From Phoronis australis (taxonomy: Eukaryota; Phoronida; Phoronidae), in assembly GCA_002633005.1 (NCBI GenBank), contig NMRA01000801.1:11725-75724 (forward strand): a DNA stretch of 64,000 nt, in the 5' to 3' direction. Position numbers and translations under genes: made by a program. Of this stretch, positions 30,334 to 45,300 are shown piece by piece. Within the stretch, counting starts at the first letter, position 1, and each line of letters starts with the position of its first letter. The notes beneath the pieces are model-generated. The model saw only the letters and a list, made by a program, of their open reading frames with translations. It searched no databases and was not told where the DNA came from.

Positions 30334-33300
30334 CTGTAAAGAGCAAAGAGAACACTAACAAACAGAATTAAGAGAATTAACATTTCATCACTGGATACTG
30401 GAACTAGAAAACTGACACATTGCCTGGCATGCTGTGAGTAGACTTTCCTATATGACACAAAGTTCATAGTCAAGTGTTCCCTAACATTTGTTTTGCAAAT
30501 TAAAATCATGAAATCTTGATACCCATCACCATGGAAACATGAGTGAAGAACAGGCTATTAATGCCAAAACATGTAGTCTGCAACAATCATATCCAAAATT
30601 AAAAAGCAAAATACTAAAGGAAGTCCCATTGTAAACAATGTATCACAGAACTCTATTTACAGTAAAGTCTCATAGTAAACAGCGTATCACAAAACTGTGC
30701 TTACAGTAAAGTCTCATTGTAAACAGCATATCACATAACTCTGCTTACAGCTCTGCTTACAGTAAAGTCCCATTGTAAACAGCGTATCACATAACTCTGC
30801 TTACAGTAAAATCTCACCAATTTAGGACACACTACGGCAGACAAGTGAAATTTGATTCTCCACTCCTTGAAAAAACACTAGTAGACTACAATATTTGTTC
30901 ATCGTTTCTAAATTCTATTACATAGCTACCATCAGGCAGTGCTTTGAAAAACAAATCCACGATGAAAATGAAAGGTGCATTAACATCACATATGTACATG
31001 TCAGATTTCATTGACATCAGTTAATAGGCTTTGTTTAGATATCAGCAAGAATTACTCTTTCCCCAAAACATCACATGAAAACCCCTTGAGAACAAAATGG
31101 CCACTAGGAGGTGCTGCAGTAGTTGATATCATCCGGAAACATTCTTCACCCCACAATACAGAAAAAGTCACGCCCCCTAATCCCAGGGGGTGGGGCAGAT
31201 TGAAAAGTAACACGAACCATTCTAGTGATGCCATACAACCTTGTGTGAAATTTCATTAAAATCCGATGAGCATTTTTAAGATATCAAGCGGACAACCAGA
31301 TGCACAACAAACATGTGATCACACATATGTATAATTGGGTACACAAAAATGAAAGATGAAATGAAAAATGCACTAACAGCGACTTCAGACAACAACAGTT
31401 TGATACTGTTTGACTCGTAGATGACCACTGTACCTTAATCTCAAGTTCGGCTATTTTCTGCCTCATTTCAGCGATTGCTTGAGAGTGTTCAGCAGCTCGT
31501 ATCTTCTGCATAACTTCTTCTTCCTTGTGCTGCATACAAGAACAGAGTCTTTGAGAAACAGTTTAATTTTTTTTAAATTTCAAAGCAGTATGAAAAAGTA
31601 AAATACCGGTCTTTACACATAGTCCCTTTAAGATACCTTCCAAACATAAACATAAACCTTGATCTAGCCTTTCATTGCCAATACACAATTCTCCAAATTC
31701 CCAAACCATCGCTAAAACTTTCCATTTTCACCAACCGTATTCTCCACATCCCAAAGAGTCTCACCAACTTTCCACTTCCACCTACCCATTTCTCTACATT
31801 CAAAAAATGTCATTCCAACATTCCACTCACACTTACCATATTCCACTCACACCTACCCTGTTGTACTCACCCTATTCCACTCTAACTCACCCTATTCTCC
31901 ACATCCCCAAACCGTCGTTCCCACTGCTGAATCTCACTCTTGAGTATCTTCTCGCGCTCCTCTGACTCGACTAGCCTCTCTTTCACAGATGCATTCTCCT
32001 CGTCCAATCTCTTGATTTGGTGCGAGCAGATGTGAGTCTATACAAAAGAATACAGAAGATTAAATACCTACAGCAGCGCCACCTCAATGTCTGCTTAAGC
32101 GCAACATCCTTACACGCTTAAGGAAAACGCCCTCTTTTGTCAGGGCTTGTAATGACCAATGACAAAAAACGCGGAAACTTTGAAACTTTTACGGCCCAAA
32201 TCATGCCCGATAACGAGCCTTGAAATGGTCAATGTGAACCTTTCGCTGACAAAAATCGGGAGGACTAAAAAAAAAAAAAAAACGTTACCACCAGCAGTAG
32301 CATGCGTCTGCGTCCTTTTTTAGCTCGCCCGTCCACTCCCAACCCACACATTTTTGGCTGCGGAGCGGTAGTATTTGTCACCGCGCTTAACAATAACACG
32401 AGACGCCATTGAAAATCCCACCACGCTGTCCCAGATGCCCCGGCAATGTTGACAATTTACGTTCCTCCGATACATAAAGAGCAACTTCCGCTTTTCGAGG
32501 TGAACGTCGTCTGCAACGCCGCGGTAAGAAAGGAATTTGCCGCGGAAATTTTATATCATATCCGATTTTTTTACGCGGAAATATTATAAAAAAAGCGGAA
32601 AGCACATTTGAAAAAAGTGGAAATCCACGTTTCCGCGGAAAATTCCAAGCCCTGTTTTGTGCATATTACAACTAACCGATGAAAGGACACCGTTAACTGA
32701 GCAAACAATTTAGGTAGGAATCTCAACCACAATGCATTGAGGCACCAGAAGGTATTGCTGGGCGGAGATTTCAATGAAACTACAAAGCATCATTCACAGC
32801 CTGATTGACAGAAGTGTGTTGACATGAAATAATCAAAACAATTTCTTATCAACACAAGTCCCATGACCAAATTATCCAATGGTCCATCCCATGACCAAAT
32901 TATCCAATGGTCCATCCCATGACCAAATTATCCAATGGTCCATCCCATGACCAAATTATCCAATGGTCCATCCCATGGCCAAATTATCCAATGGTCCATC
33001 CCATGACCAAGTTATCCAATGGTCCATCCCATGACCAAGTTATCCAATGGTCCATCCCATGACCAAATTATCCAATGGTCCATCCTATCATAAAACACTC
33101 CTGTCTCAGATGCTTACACTACACTAACCACAACATGCCAATGCTTTGACCACACAGCTGAATCTTCTTCTCATACATTTTAATCATGATTAACTACCAT
33201 CAAAAGATACTGACTCAACAGCATAATGTTTAAGCTCCGCCCACTGACCTGTGTTTCAAACTCCATGACCTTTTGCTTGGACTCCTTGAGGTCAGCTAGA

Positions 33301-36300
33301 GTCTCCGCCTCCCTCAGTTTCACAGTCATCAGTTCATCATGCAGTGCTTGAATCTGGCTCTTGGAGGCCTTAGAGTCCTTATAGCAGGCGTTTCTCTCTT
33401 GATATTTCTAAAAAATCAAATGAAACTAGTCTAAGCTTAAAAACAGAAACATTACTATCTCCAAAGTTGTTTACTTGAATGACCTTTCAGGTACAACACA
33501 GATCTTTGTACATTCATGGTAGAACTCATCATACAAAGGTACTTAAGTTTGTACATGTGTAGCACTGGAGTACATTGTGTAGCACTTATCATCATGCAAC
33601 TGGAGCACAGTGAAATGTTAGCAGCACTCCTTCAACTGCCAAGACCTAATGCGTGTAAATCTCTGCACTGAACATGAGCCATACTGACCCCAGAGCTCAT
33701 ATATAACTTGATTGGTAAAATTATGTGGAATGGAGAGTGTGTGACATGGGCACCGGTGTCAAGCAGGAAATGTGAGAGTGAAGTGAATATGGTATGAATT
33801 ATACAATTTGGGACAATGAAAAGTTATTTTTTTGAGCAAGGTTGGAGCTTGTCCCAAATTCTAGAAATAGGCAATTCCCAAAGTGAAGATATTTTACTGT
33901 ACTTAAAGTTCCAGGAAGAAAACAACAAAATGCAGTCACGAGAAAAGCTTTTGCTTTAGTCATAAGAACTTGGGTTGCTTGAATTTCCAAAAGAGACCTC
34001 AAAGTGAAAAAGCTCCCATAGAACAATCAATATGGAATGAAGGCACAGCGTCAATATTTGTGTTCAGTTCAAAAATGTCAGGAAAACACTTCAACTAAAA
34101 AAACCCGGACGTTTCCTGCAAAGTACATAGAAATGAGCTTCAACAATTTTGCACACCATGTGTACGCCTATGTAACAAGAAATCCATTTGCTCTCTGCCT
34201 CAGTTGCACACACTGACCTGCCAAGACTGGTCTAGTTCATTAACTCTCTGTCTCAGTTCCTTCATAGACAGGTTAGCCTCAGCCTCCCTCAACTTGACTG
34301 CTATCAATTCATCCTGTATACCCTGTACTTTACTATCTGGATCTCGTCGTAGCTTGCTATTCTCCTGAAGTAAACCAACTTTGGATTCACAATGGTAACC
34401 ATAATGAAATTGGTCTCCTGAAGTAAACCAACTTTGGATTCACAATGGTAACCATAATGAAATTGGTCTCAAGTTATTCTCAAGTCAAGTTGTTCTTAAG
34501 TCAAGTTTGAGGTGATTTCTGGGTTTCAAAATACTTGAAAGTTCATTAAGGCTCCAGATGAAGCTCTTGTAGTTGGCTTGTCATCTGAGTATAGAGTAAA
34601 ATCAAGACTATAAAGTGGCATGTGGTCCAAATCGAATGTTCACTTGTTGGAATTATAAGATGAGAATGTGGACTTATAGTCAGTTTGAGTAGAGAAAAAT
34701 GAACACACCCAAGGTCACCAAAGACGGGGCAGATGTGGGACTTCAGCTAAAACGAGGGAAGTGGAGAGAACAGAAAATGAAGAAATTCTACATTTTACTG
34801 ATGTTTAAAAACAATAAATTTAAGACTTAGGGGAGGCAATATTAGCTTGGAGGAGAGGAAGTCATCGGGATATAGCTTTGAATAACAATTTTGTACATCT
34901 GACGGAAAGAAGTTGAGAAGATGTTGCAAAGTTTGAAGCCTGTTGTTTAGACCACACAAAATATTGAACTCAAAAAAGAAAGTCATCATCGAGTGTTACA
35001 TAACAATCAAGTAAATCTATAAAGTCTTGATGTCTTGAGTGAATAATGGCACAGAAGAAAAAATTCGCTCAGGAAACCTTATCATCGATCTCTCTTATTG
35101 TCATGCAGAGAATCACAGATAAAGAGCAAGCCATGCACTTCAGTATTTAATGTTCAGAACATGATGCTGTATCAGACAATATTTTCATATCTCATTTTAC
35201 CAATTCCACACCATCTACCAAAGTCAATAAGAGTCCATAGCCATAAAACAGAAATCATGGTCTAGAAAGTGCCAGCAGTATGTTGAAGCTAAAGAAACTG
35301 AAAATTCTATACAACATACATAATGTACGTTGTATAAATAATGTATGTGTACATAATGAGTATAAATAATGTATGTGTATATATTTATATAATGTATGTG
35401 TACATGTATACATATACATACACATATCCATATATATGTATAAATAACGTGTGTGTGTGTTTGTATGCGTGTGTATACATGTATACACATAATGTATGTG
35501 TATAAATAATGTATGCGTATATATTTATATAATGTATGTGTACATACTTTCTTTTAAAAAAATAGGTACTGTTTGAAATTTTCAAATAAAAGAGAATATT
35601 CTGTTATTAAAATTAATAAACAGGACTTGTAAAGAAATGAACATGTCTTTAATCTAATATTTTTGCAAAGCTGCATTGTCCCAACTTTAAAATACTGCAG
35701 ACATAAAACATCAACTTGATATGTATAATGTTACCGTTCCTACAGTTTCACACTGTGTGTACACAAGCCATTCTATATAAAGTTTGCTTTACAGTCTCGA
35801 GAAAGCATATCTACATATTAGACTGTATTGATTTCACTTACATCCTCAAGATGGCGCAGTTTGCCCCTGAGTTCCTGCACGGTACACGTGAGGCTCATGG
35901 CTCGCATGCGAGTGTCATCGAGTTCACCGCGCAGAATGCGCAGCACTTCCTCCTCATTGGAAGCGCTGCTGTCCTCCTGGCGTCAACGGTAAGTGAAAAG
36001 GAAATGTAATAGTTAGACAGTGAACAGAATGAGTTAAAGCTCCACGCAGTGACAGGCTAGAAAAATATAGCTTTGGTTTATGTTTTGTGTTTTTTAACAC
36101 GTTTTTAATTAGATTTGACAAATCTATGGATTGAACAGGTATTGTTGATTAGATGAGGGAGAAGATTCACTACTGCTAACATGACAGTTTGACATTTCAG
36201 GTTGTTCTAATCAGCACTGCGTGGGCCTTAAGGCTATAGGAACAGACAGGCAGCAGCACCAGGAAACTCGTCACCCGCACATGCAAGTTTCCCTAAGACA

Positions 36301-39300
36301 AAACCTTGCTCCCAAGCTACAAGTCTTCAGGTTTCAAACTGTGTCATACCAAATAGGGTTACCATAAACTGTATCCATAAGTACTTATTGAATAATCTGA
36401 ATCACTTTTGGTAGAAATTTCATAAGATTATTATTGGTAAACTTTTAGTTTTTGTACTTTTCTGAAAACTAGAATGTCGTGGTCTTAATAGTTCAAGATG
36501 AGAATCCAAAGTCTAACAAAATTTCCATAAACTGCACTGAATATGATGTCTGTCCAAAAGGAGCATCAAAACACAGCGTGAGACAGGCTTTGAGCAGTTT
36601 AAGAAAAATTATCTGGTTTGGTGATGAACAGTTCAGAAAGTCCAAGGCCTTCCCACCCAATGATAAGATGGAAATACAGCCAACCACCACCATCACTACC
36701 ACCCCCACCACCACCTAGGAATCAACGAACATGCCAGAACTACACAACAGGGGGTGGTTCTTCCTTACTCACTGCATAAAACACACGAAAAGCCAGGCTC
36801 TAAATGACATTTGTCTCAAACTTAAAAAAAAACCCACGGAATGATATTCAACCCCAAACAGGCCATTGGCAATACAAAGAGTGTTGAAAGGACATCAACT
36901 TTCATAACCCTTCTGGAATTGGGCCGCTTAACGTCACTCACAGGTGACATGTTGATCAGTTTTGACCATAGAAACCAATTCCTTCGTTGGCAAAGTGATC
37001 CACAAGACCAGTTTGTTATAAGAGTTAATGATCCTGCTTCAAAACTTCTACATTGAGGAAGTGTGTAGTGAGAAAATGTCCTTTCAAATGTTACCTCAGT
37101 TAGTCTTCCAATGACACAGAGGAGTTGACCATAGCCCAACCACAGCAATGTTGATTAGAAATGCATAGAACATTTATGTGAATAATTTTTTCATTTTCAC
37201 AAAAACTTACTTTGTGAGAAACTTACTTGGTACTTTGATGTGCAAAAATTAAATTTTCACTGCATTTACTTGTAAAATAAAAATCCAAGCAGCAGAAAAA
37301 CGTTTTATCCACACCCTGTACATGCCAAGGCTTACCTTGACTTTCATTGCACTGATGACATCATTGGCCTCCTCTAGCTTTGACAGCGCCTCACTGTGTT
37401 GAGTGCGTAGTGTAGACAGTTCACGTTTGACCACAAACATATCCTCAGCCTCGTGGGCACGTGTCACCTGACCCTGGATCAGCCTATCGGCGAGCATCAC
37501 ATTTTCTTTCTCCAGGTTATCAATGCGGTGTTTCAATAGTTTATTCTCGGAACGAAGACGCTGGAAAGAAGAAGAAATCTCAAATAATGTTATGTTCCAT
37601 AATTTCACTAGAAGACGCTGGAAAGAAGAAGAAATCTCAAATAATGTTATGTTCCATAATTTCACCAGAAGTTAAAAAAACAGTTAAACATTGGAAAGAC
37701 AAACCAACCTGGAATTTCTCTAAAAGACTCATTGTGACCAAAATTATGTAAATTTTGTTGAACATGATGCTCCATTTATTTCTAAATAAATGCTCTCATT
37801 GGCTGATCTCACGTCCAGCGCTAGTTGATGTGAAAAGATGAACCAGGCTAATGGCAGTGAGGAGAGCACAACAGTCAATATTGATGACTTCATATGAGTT
37901 ATGAAGGACCTTATCAACAAAAGTGTGTAGTTTGACAAATATCTGCAAAAACTATAGAATTTAAGCCAGTAAAAATATATACTTTCTGAAAGTATAAAGT
38001 CTGTAGAACGTAATTTTTGATGTTTTACCAATCTGCCATTAAATGGGTCACCTGACTTGACCATACCCTTTGAGTAACAGGGAGCTAAACATAAATAGTA
38101 AAACAAGAGAATCAATTTTATTTGCTATAAAATTCCAAGGTGAGATCTCAAAAAGCTGTTTAGTTACAACTTTTGATTTTTTAAGACAATCTTTATTTTG
38201 ATAGCCCTTAATGCAAAAGATTTCAAAACAATAGCTAATAATGCTTTGAAGAACAGAGAATAAAGCACAGTATTTAGAAGGTTCATACCATTTGTGAGAT
38301 ATGCCGGGTGAACCTTCAGCTGGCTCATCATATACCATTACAGTTGGCCATTTGTGAGATATGCTGGGTGAACCTTCAGCTGGCTCATCATATACCATTA
38401 CAGTCGGCCATTTGTGAGATATGCCGGGTGAACCTTCAGCTGGCTCATCATATACCATTACAGTTGGCCATTTGTGAGATATGCAGGGTGAACCTTCAGC
38501 TGGCTCATGATAGACAACTGCAGACCTACTTACCCTCAACTCAACCTGCTCCACATGTTCCTTAGACTTTAGCACAGTATACTCTTTCTCCAACCTGCAA
38601 ACAACAAAACATGATTATACCAGACTCACACCTGAGGTTCTTAAATAACACATCTTGTCAAGTCGCCCACTAACACTTCGCAATAGCAACAACCAGACAA
38701 AACCACCCACCATCATGGTAACATCTTATTAATTCAAGATGTATCACGAAGGAAATGTAGGTCATTATTTTACCAGTTTTTGATAAAGACGAGTCTAAGT
38801 TAATAACTCGTCAGTTTGAGTTCCATACCAATCAACTTTCACCAAACAATGTTTGAGAAATAGAACTCACATCTGTTAGAAGCTTCTGAAAGAAAAAGAA
38901 ACCTTAAATATGCTTTTCTGGCTTTACCTTACACAAAACTGGGTACAGTGAAGTCAACAGTAAAAAAAGTACCCAGGACTGGAACCTGCCATCATGTGTT
39001 GGTGAACACACCTTAAAACCACCGATTATACATCAGTTCAACCTTTTCAAATACGTTCAGTTGGAGAAGTCATCGACTTACTGTTTAAGCATTACAGTTA
39101 AACGGAAACACCAATCAATATGGCTACAAGTCAGGTGATGAAATCAAATTGACACAGGTAGGGACAGACAATGAAAAATTGCAAGAAATCAATGCATGCA
39201 TGATGCACTGAAAAACACCAAGGAAATAAATTACAGAGTTGCTCCATCGACAACAAATTGAGAATGAGCAGAGAGCAAAAATCACAGATCGCACAAAACT

Positions 39301-42300
39301 CAATGATGAATCATTTTTACTAAATCATCAAAGAAGTCATGTTGTTTTAGTTAGTGTCAGTGAAAAAAGTGCACAAAAACCAGTATCCAAATAAGACATT
39401 TAGAAAATGAGCAATCAATGTCGTTCCCTTGAAAACATTCTTTTTTAAATAAGAACTTGGAAACACCAGTTTTCTGCAATAAAACTACAAAGTACCAGAC
39501 AAGAGCAACGCAGAGTGTTGAAATGCGCCCACAATTGCACCGTATATGGTATCCTTCTAGGGATGTTTATTGGTACCATACAGTGGCCAGTAGAGGGCAT
39601 ATATGTAGTATGTTGTACTTTGCAAAATGGAAAAGGATGGTCATTGTCTCCTCAATAGGCTAGGGGCAAAATGTGAGTGATCTTCATAATACAAGCACAT
39701 CCTATACATCAGTTGCTTAATGCACCACAGAAACATAGAATTAAAAACAAATTTACCAACATACGAGATAAGTACAGCATTAGAATGCCAGAAACAAATT
39801 TCTACTTGGAACTTTTCCTTCATAGTCACGAAGAAACACAAAGTATACACCTGAAGACCTATGAAAAAACAGAGGTCAATGTAAAATACTAAAATTGCCA
39901 CTAGAGGCATACCGGTAGTCAGAATCATCCTAAAGTCGCCATCGTCCGTTGTCAACATCACATAAATACACTTGCTAAATTTAGTAAAGATCCTGCAAAC
40001 GGTTTGGGAGATACACCCATGGGCGCAAAAAAAAAACTGCCACTAGGAGGTGCCACAGTAATCAAAGTCATGAGAAATTCAGCGTCAACCGTCCTCTTCA
40101 TAGCAAGAACATACATGCCAATTTTCACAATCATACTTATAGTGATTTGGTTGATAGAGGGGTGGACGCCAAAAAACAGACCCAAAAACAGTAAAAATGG
40201 CCACTGGGTGTCGCAAACTAGGTCGAATCCATCCCAAAACGGGAGGATAGCGTCATCGCACTAATAGGTAACTACATACCAAATTTCATGAAAATCCGTT
40301 AAGGACTTGTGAAGATACAGAGACGTAAACGTAAAAAAATAAAATTGCCACTAGGGGGCACACCGGTAGTCGGATCCGTCCGAAAGTTCGCACATGCCGT
40401 CCCATTCATGAATGGAACATGTGTGCCAAATTTCATGAACGTATGTCAAAGGGTTTTGGAGATACAGCAGCGGACGCCAGACGCCGCCCGGACGGACGGA
40501 CGGACGGACGGACGGACGAAGATGACAGCATAATGCGTCCACATATAAATATGTGGACGCATTATGCCGAATGATGTGCTCATTCGATGAAGACTTCACA
40601 GGTCGATCGCTGAGTTTCACAGGAATACACTTATCAAGGAATAAAAGAGAGGCTCCGTGAACGTGCACAGACAAACGAACTTATGGCTAGTTCCAAAAAC
40701 CATTTGAATGACTTGTCACGGTGTCAGTGAGCTAACTGCGCGATGATGGAAACGACTGACGTTTGCGTTAGCAGCCACGAAATTCCGCAAGTGAAACGCC
40801 TTCTAGGAGAAGTGCAGATGTGTCTCACGGACCATCCTGATTTTGCACTGCATCTAAAAAAAAGGTGTGTTTATGATGTTTTATAGGGCTGAGAAAAAGA
40901 ACTGGTCGAAAACATCATACACCCAGAGGACCAAACATAAGCCTGACGAACGAGTAAGTCATCAAACAGGTTATAAAAAAACGTAATGTTCTCACACCTT
41001 GAATTAATTGTAATTGTTTATATGTTTTCATAGCCAATTACAATTCTCCATAATCAAAAATTGATCAACACCGACCTGACGAAATGCAGACCACTGACAG
41101 ACACGGAGAAGTTTCACAGCCTTATACTTGCTATCAGTGGCGTACTTTTCATTCTTCACTACCGTGAGTCACTTCCCAAGCATTATGGGCTCTCAAGGAA
41201 ATCGGAAAAATGATATACCCGCTTTCCTCGCACCTTCATAGTTTGCACAAGTGGGAACGATACACCACACCATAGCGGCACTCACTCTACCGAAGAACCA
41301 CTGACGTCACTACGTCGTTTCTCACCTTCTGTACAGGTTAACGCGACACCTCTCGGCGAGGTAAGATCAACCGTATAGGAAATCATGTGGATATAGACCA
41401 ATTAAGATGGTAAAAAAGACTAATTAAATCGAGTGGCATTCTCCTTTAATCTATCGAACTACAAATAATTTGCAGAGACAATACAATAACAAATAAAACA
41501 AACTGTGCTCACAAACACGGTGCAGGAAATACAATCGTCCAGCAGCTTGTTCATGGCACAGTGACAGTGTTGAGTAACTCTGTACAAATCAATTCCAAAT
41601 CATTTCATTCAATGAATATCATTTCTTACTCATCATCGCTGTTATCCTTCCCATAATGCATCAGCCGCTGGGCGCTAACTTTACGCTCATTTCTCAACTT
41701 GCGTTCTTCTTTTACACACTTCTCCAACAAGCCCGTATCAAGTGTGCGAATCACCACTCTCCGTGTACCGCTGCTGCGTTCAGGTGCACTGAATGACCTC
41801 GTGAACCCACTTTTGCGAGGGTCAGAGGCCGCCGAGGTCAAGTTAGGATCGACCAGTTCTACCTGGCTGTCAACAACAGCACTCATAGCCTGTCACTAAA
41901 CTCAGTCAAAGGTGAGCAAATATGGATGACCTTACCTAATGAACCAGTACACGCTCAATATGATGAAAAAATAGATTCATTTCATCTTGATTAATGCCAT
42001 GAGTTGAACTGTAAAGGTCAGGGCATGTCTGCAGTTGACACAGAGTACAAACATACGCATGGGACCAGTCAGCCAGATATCAGGCAGGATTATTTGTTTG
42101 CCCTTGTCAGACAGAATCAGTTTCTGTCAACTATTTAATTGAACTCCTGGTCCCAAGAGACCAAATCACACTGTGGGCTTTAATCCACTTCTCCACTAAA
42201 CATGACCAAGCCTTGGTGAAGAATACACACAGGAACCAATTGACAGTCCAGCCAGTGATACCAAAAGTAAACACAGATCAAGTACAATAGAAGACACCAG

Positions 42301-45300
42301 CCAATTGTAAGTATAGCTAAATGGACAATGTAGACTCTGCACCTACACAAAGGGGGCCTACCATCAACACAAGTGAAGGGTTTTCAACAATGCACCATAT
42401 CACACAACACACCTTGTCTGCAGATTTAACACATGATGAAATGACTATAAACTGCACAAGGGGCAGGAGGCAAACTTTTTATATGACTTAATATTTTTCA
42501 TACATATATTAAGTTTATGCTTTTATGATGAATGGTGGCTAAAATGCATGAAACATGGCCCAAAAAAGGCCACTGAACAACAGACAGAAAGCCGTTGGAT
42601 AGAAAATGTATTAAAAAGCCAATTAATCCTAGGTTTAAGTGTGTGCATTCAGTTGTATAAAGTTAGGATAGGAGTCTTTCACTAGTCATTGCAATATGCT
42701 TTAAAACTTGACAATATATCCTCTCAACGGCACATTCACAGTGCTCTTCACAGACTGAAGGTCAAAATGTTAGTTTATTCCCAATCTCAGGTAGAATGGA
42801 CACTCAGTGTTAACGAACCAAATAACAAATTCACAGGATGCACAATGCTCCAATCCATAATGAAAACATCGAGGATGAAGACCATGAAATCTACAAGAAC
42901 TCTACACCCTCCCGAACATCATTTACAATTGAACACCACCTGTTGGCAGCCGACAAACCAAGAAATATCATGAAGCGCAAGAAACAGCAAGGACCGAAGA
43001 ATCCAGGAATGTTGCAAACTAGCAACACGTGCTTACTGACGACGTCAGTTTTTAAAAGCAGTGACTCCAAATCCAAGCATATCCTTCAATCAATATCTTT
43101 AAGTGATCCTTGAGTCCACTCTCAATAAGTTCTGTTTGACACACTATCCATAGAACAACCACCGTCTGCTTGTCTACAGCAATACAACAATGTGTTTTAG
43201 CAAGATTGATCTGGTGTGCACAGCACTACTTCTCTGTTTAATCACGAAGGTAAAACACAGGTAAATCATTACAGGTGGCCATCCTGCCCAGATATGCACA
43301 GGTAGACCATATAAGCATCCTTATTGTAACCCATCAAATATTTTCATTGATCAAATAAAACCTCATTAAGCCTTCTAAAACTCTGAACGCGCTATCTTCC
43401 AAAGAAATAAAAAAATCTGTGTCAAAACTCGTTAATGTAAAGTTTTGCAAATATTTTCAACTATCAAGTTGTTGAATACTTTAACTCTGCAAATCAAAAA
43501 TGTCAAAAATGTAAAACAATAAGCATGTGCTTGAAGTTTAGGAATGTTTATCACTTAACCCCTGACCTGTGCAAACAGTCTTCAAAGGCCAGGCATTGTA
43601 CTGGTTCATTCAAGCAGAGCAGGCTACTTAACATGAATGGACCAAGTTGAATCATCTCACAGCTTAAAAGACTGGAGACATTTGAAGCCTCCAGTGAAGA
43701 GATATTTATTATTTTAGAAGTATTAGACTTATTGGACTACCCCATGCCATATTAGACTTATTGGACTACCCCATGCCATATTTCTATTTTTTCAGAGACT
43801 TGCCACATTGTTGCACATGCCCAAAATTTTACCAAATGTAAAAGCTACGACATACAAACCGTGCTAAAAGCCAACTGAAGTAAATTTTCTAGAAAAGATG
43901 ACTATGTTTTGTTTAGAAATTTGATGAAATGAAATTTCACATGTCTGAAGAATTTTTACTGTTAGTAGTCAAATGATATGTGATGTAGCCATTTTGTGCC
44001 ATATTTTGTTGCAGAATCAAAGACTAAAAGTAGTTGTAACGACTAAGAGTCTGAATACTTAGGACAAACAATGAACAACAAGAGAAACTATGTTTTGCTA
44101 AATTTCTCCACAAAAGTAAAGACGAACATGTTAATCTTACAAGACATGGACTGTACTGTCTAGATGTCATACAGGAAAACTTGATTAGCTTCTGAATTTG
44201 CAAAGTGTAATGAGCCATTAAAATGGGAAAATGACCATTTTGCCGATTATTTTTGTGCCAAGTAAGACAACTACAGTAGGAATATCTTGGTGACAAATAC
44301 AAGATAATTGGAAACTTAAGCCATCAGTGTGGTCAGAGTGATGCTCAATACATTGCAAGCACTCAGATAATTTTGGGTGGAAAAATGACAAATTCCTGTG
44401 ATTGCACAGCTTCCAAATACAGAGTTCACATGTTCACATGCAGTTCAATACAGAGTTCACATGTTCACATGCAGTTCAATACAGAGTTCACATGTTTACA
44501 TGCAGTTCAATACAGAGTTCACATGTTCACATGCAGTCCAATACAGAGTTCACATGTTCACATGCATTCCAATCAGAAAAATCAGATGTATGTCTTTAAT
44601 GTTTCCTTTAGGAGGCAAACTTGAAAAAAATCTACTTTTTCACCACATTATGCACTATTAGAAAATGGTTTACCTAAATTCCTGATAAAACAAACATGAA
44701 CACAATGTTCTGATTAGGCCACAAATAATGTTTGGCTCTCGTCTGATACTGAAGGGGTACTTTTTAGTTCTCCATATTTTCAACAAATAAGTCTCCTAAT
44801 GACAGCTGGGCCTTTTTTATCAAAACCTTTTATACTCAGCGCCACCTGATGTCAGTTTTGATTGTCAGGTTTCAAAATGAGTCGGGTGCATACCAGAACC
44901 AATTATACTATTTAATGGATTCAGGTAATATCAATTTACAAAAAATGGTTATGAACCAGATCTTCTCAAACGCCAAAGACTGCACTGGCACACATCAAAA
45001 CTAAAGACTTCACACAAGCAGCCTTACTGAACAATTCAAGGATAGCGAAATGAAAACCATTGCGTACACAACCAAGAGCAGATTTGTGACCGAGTCCTCC
45101 AAACCAGAATTCATACAGAGTTACGCAGGTCTTCTCGGCAAGCTGACAGTTGATTTGGGACAAATGGTACCTGTTAACTCAAATCTATCATAAATTGAAT
45201 GTCGGACTACCAAAACGGAGTGATCTGTACATAACTAAGTCAGCTGGTGGTCGTGTGTGGGACGACCACTATCCCACAATCCTTTGTGTCTCTACCCGAT

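Noticed and set aside
35224-35585. Histidine/tyrosine/isoleucine-rich small frames
   Set aside because: They derive from the TGTATGTG/TATAAATA microsatellite.
36479-36718. 79-codon frame ending in Pro/Thr repeats in EVI5 intron 11
   Set aside because: No splice or start support; composition reflects a simple ACC repeat.
40865-41211. + strand frames AEKKNWSKTSYTQ and LINTDLTKCRPLTDTEKF as exons
   Set aside because: The first would need a 22-nt intron. The second is antisense to the THAP remnant.
40743-43113. A two-exon nested + gene joining 40743-40864 to 42837-43113, whose phases agree
   Set aside because: Phase agreement has a one-in-three chance, and the first part is better explained as a P2X7-like transposon remnant.
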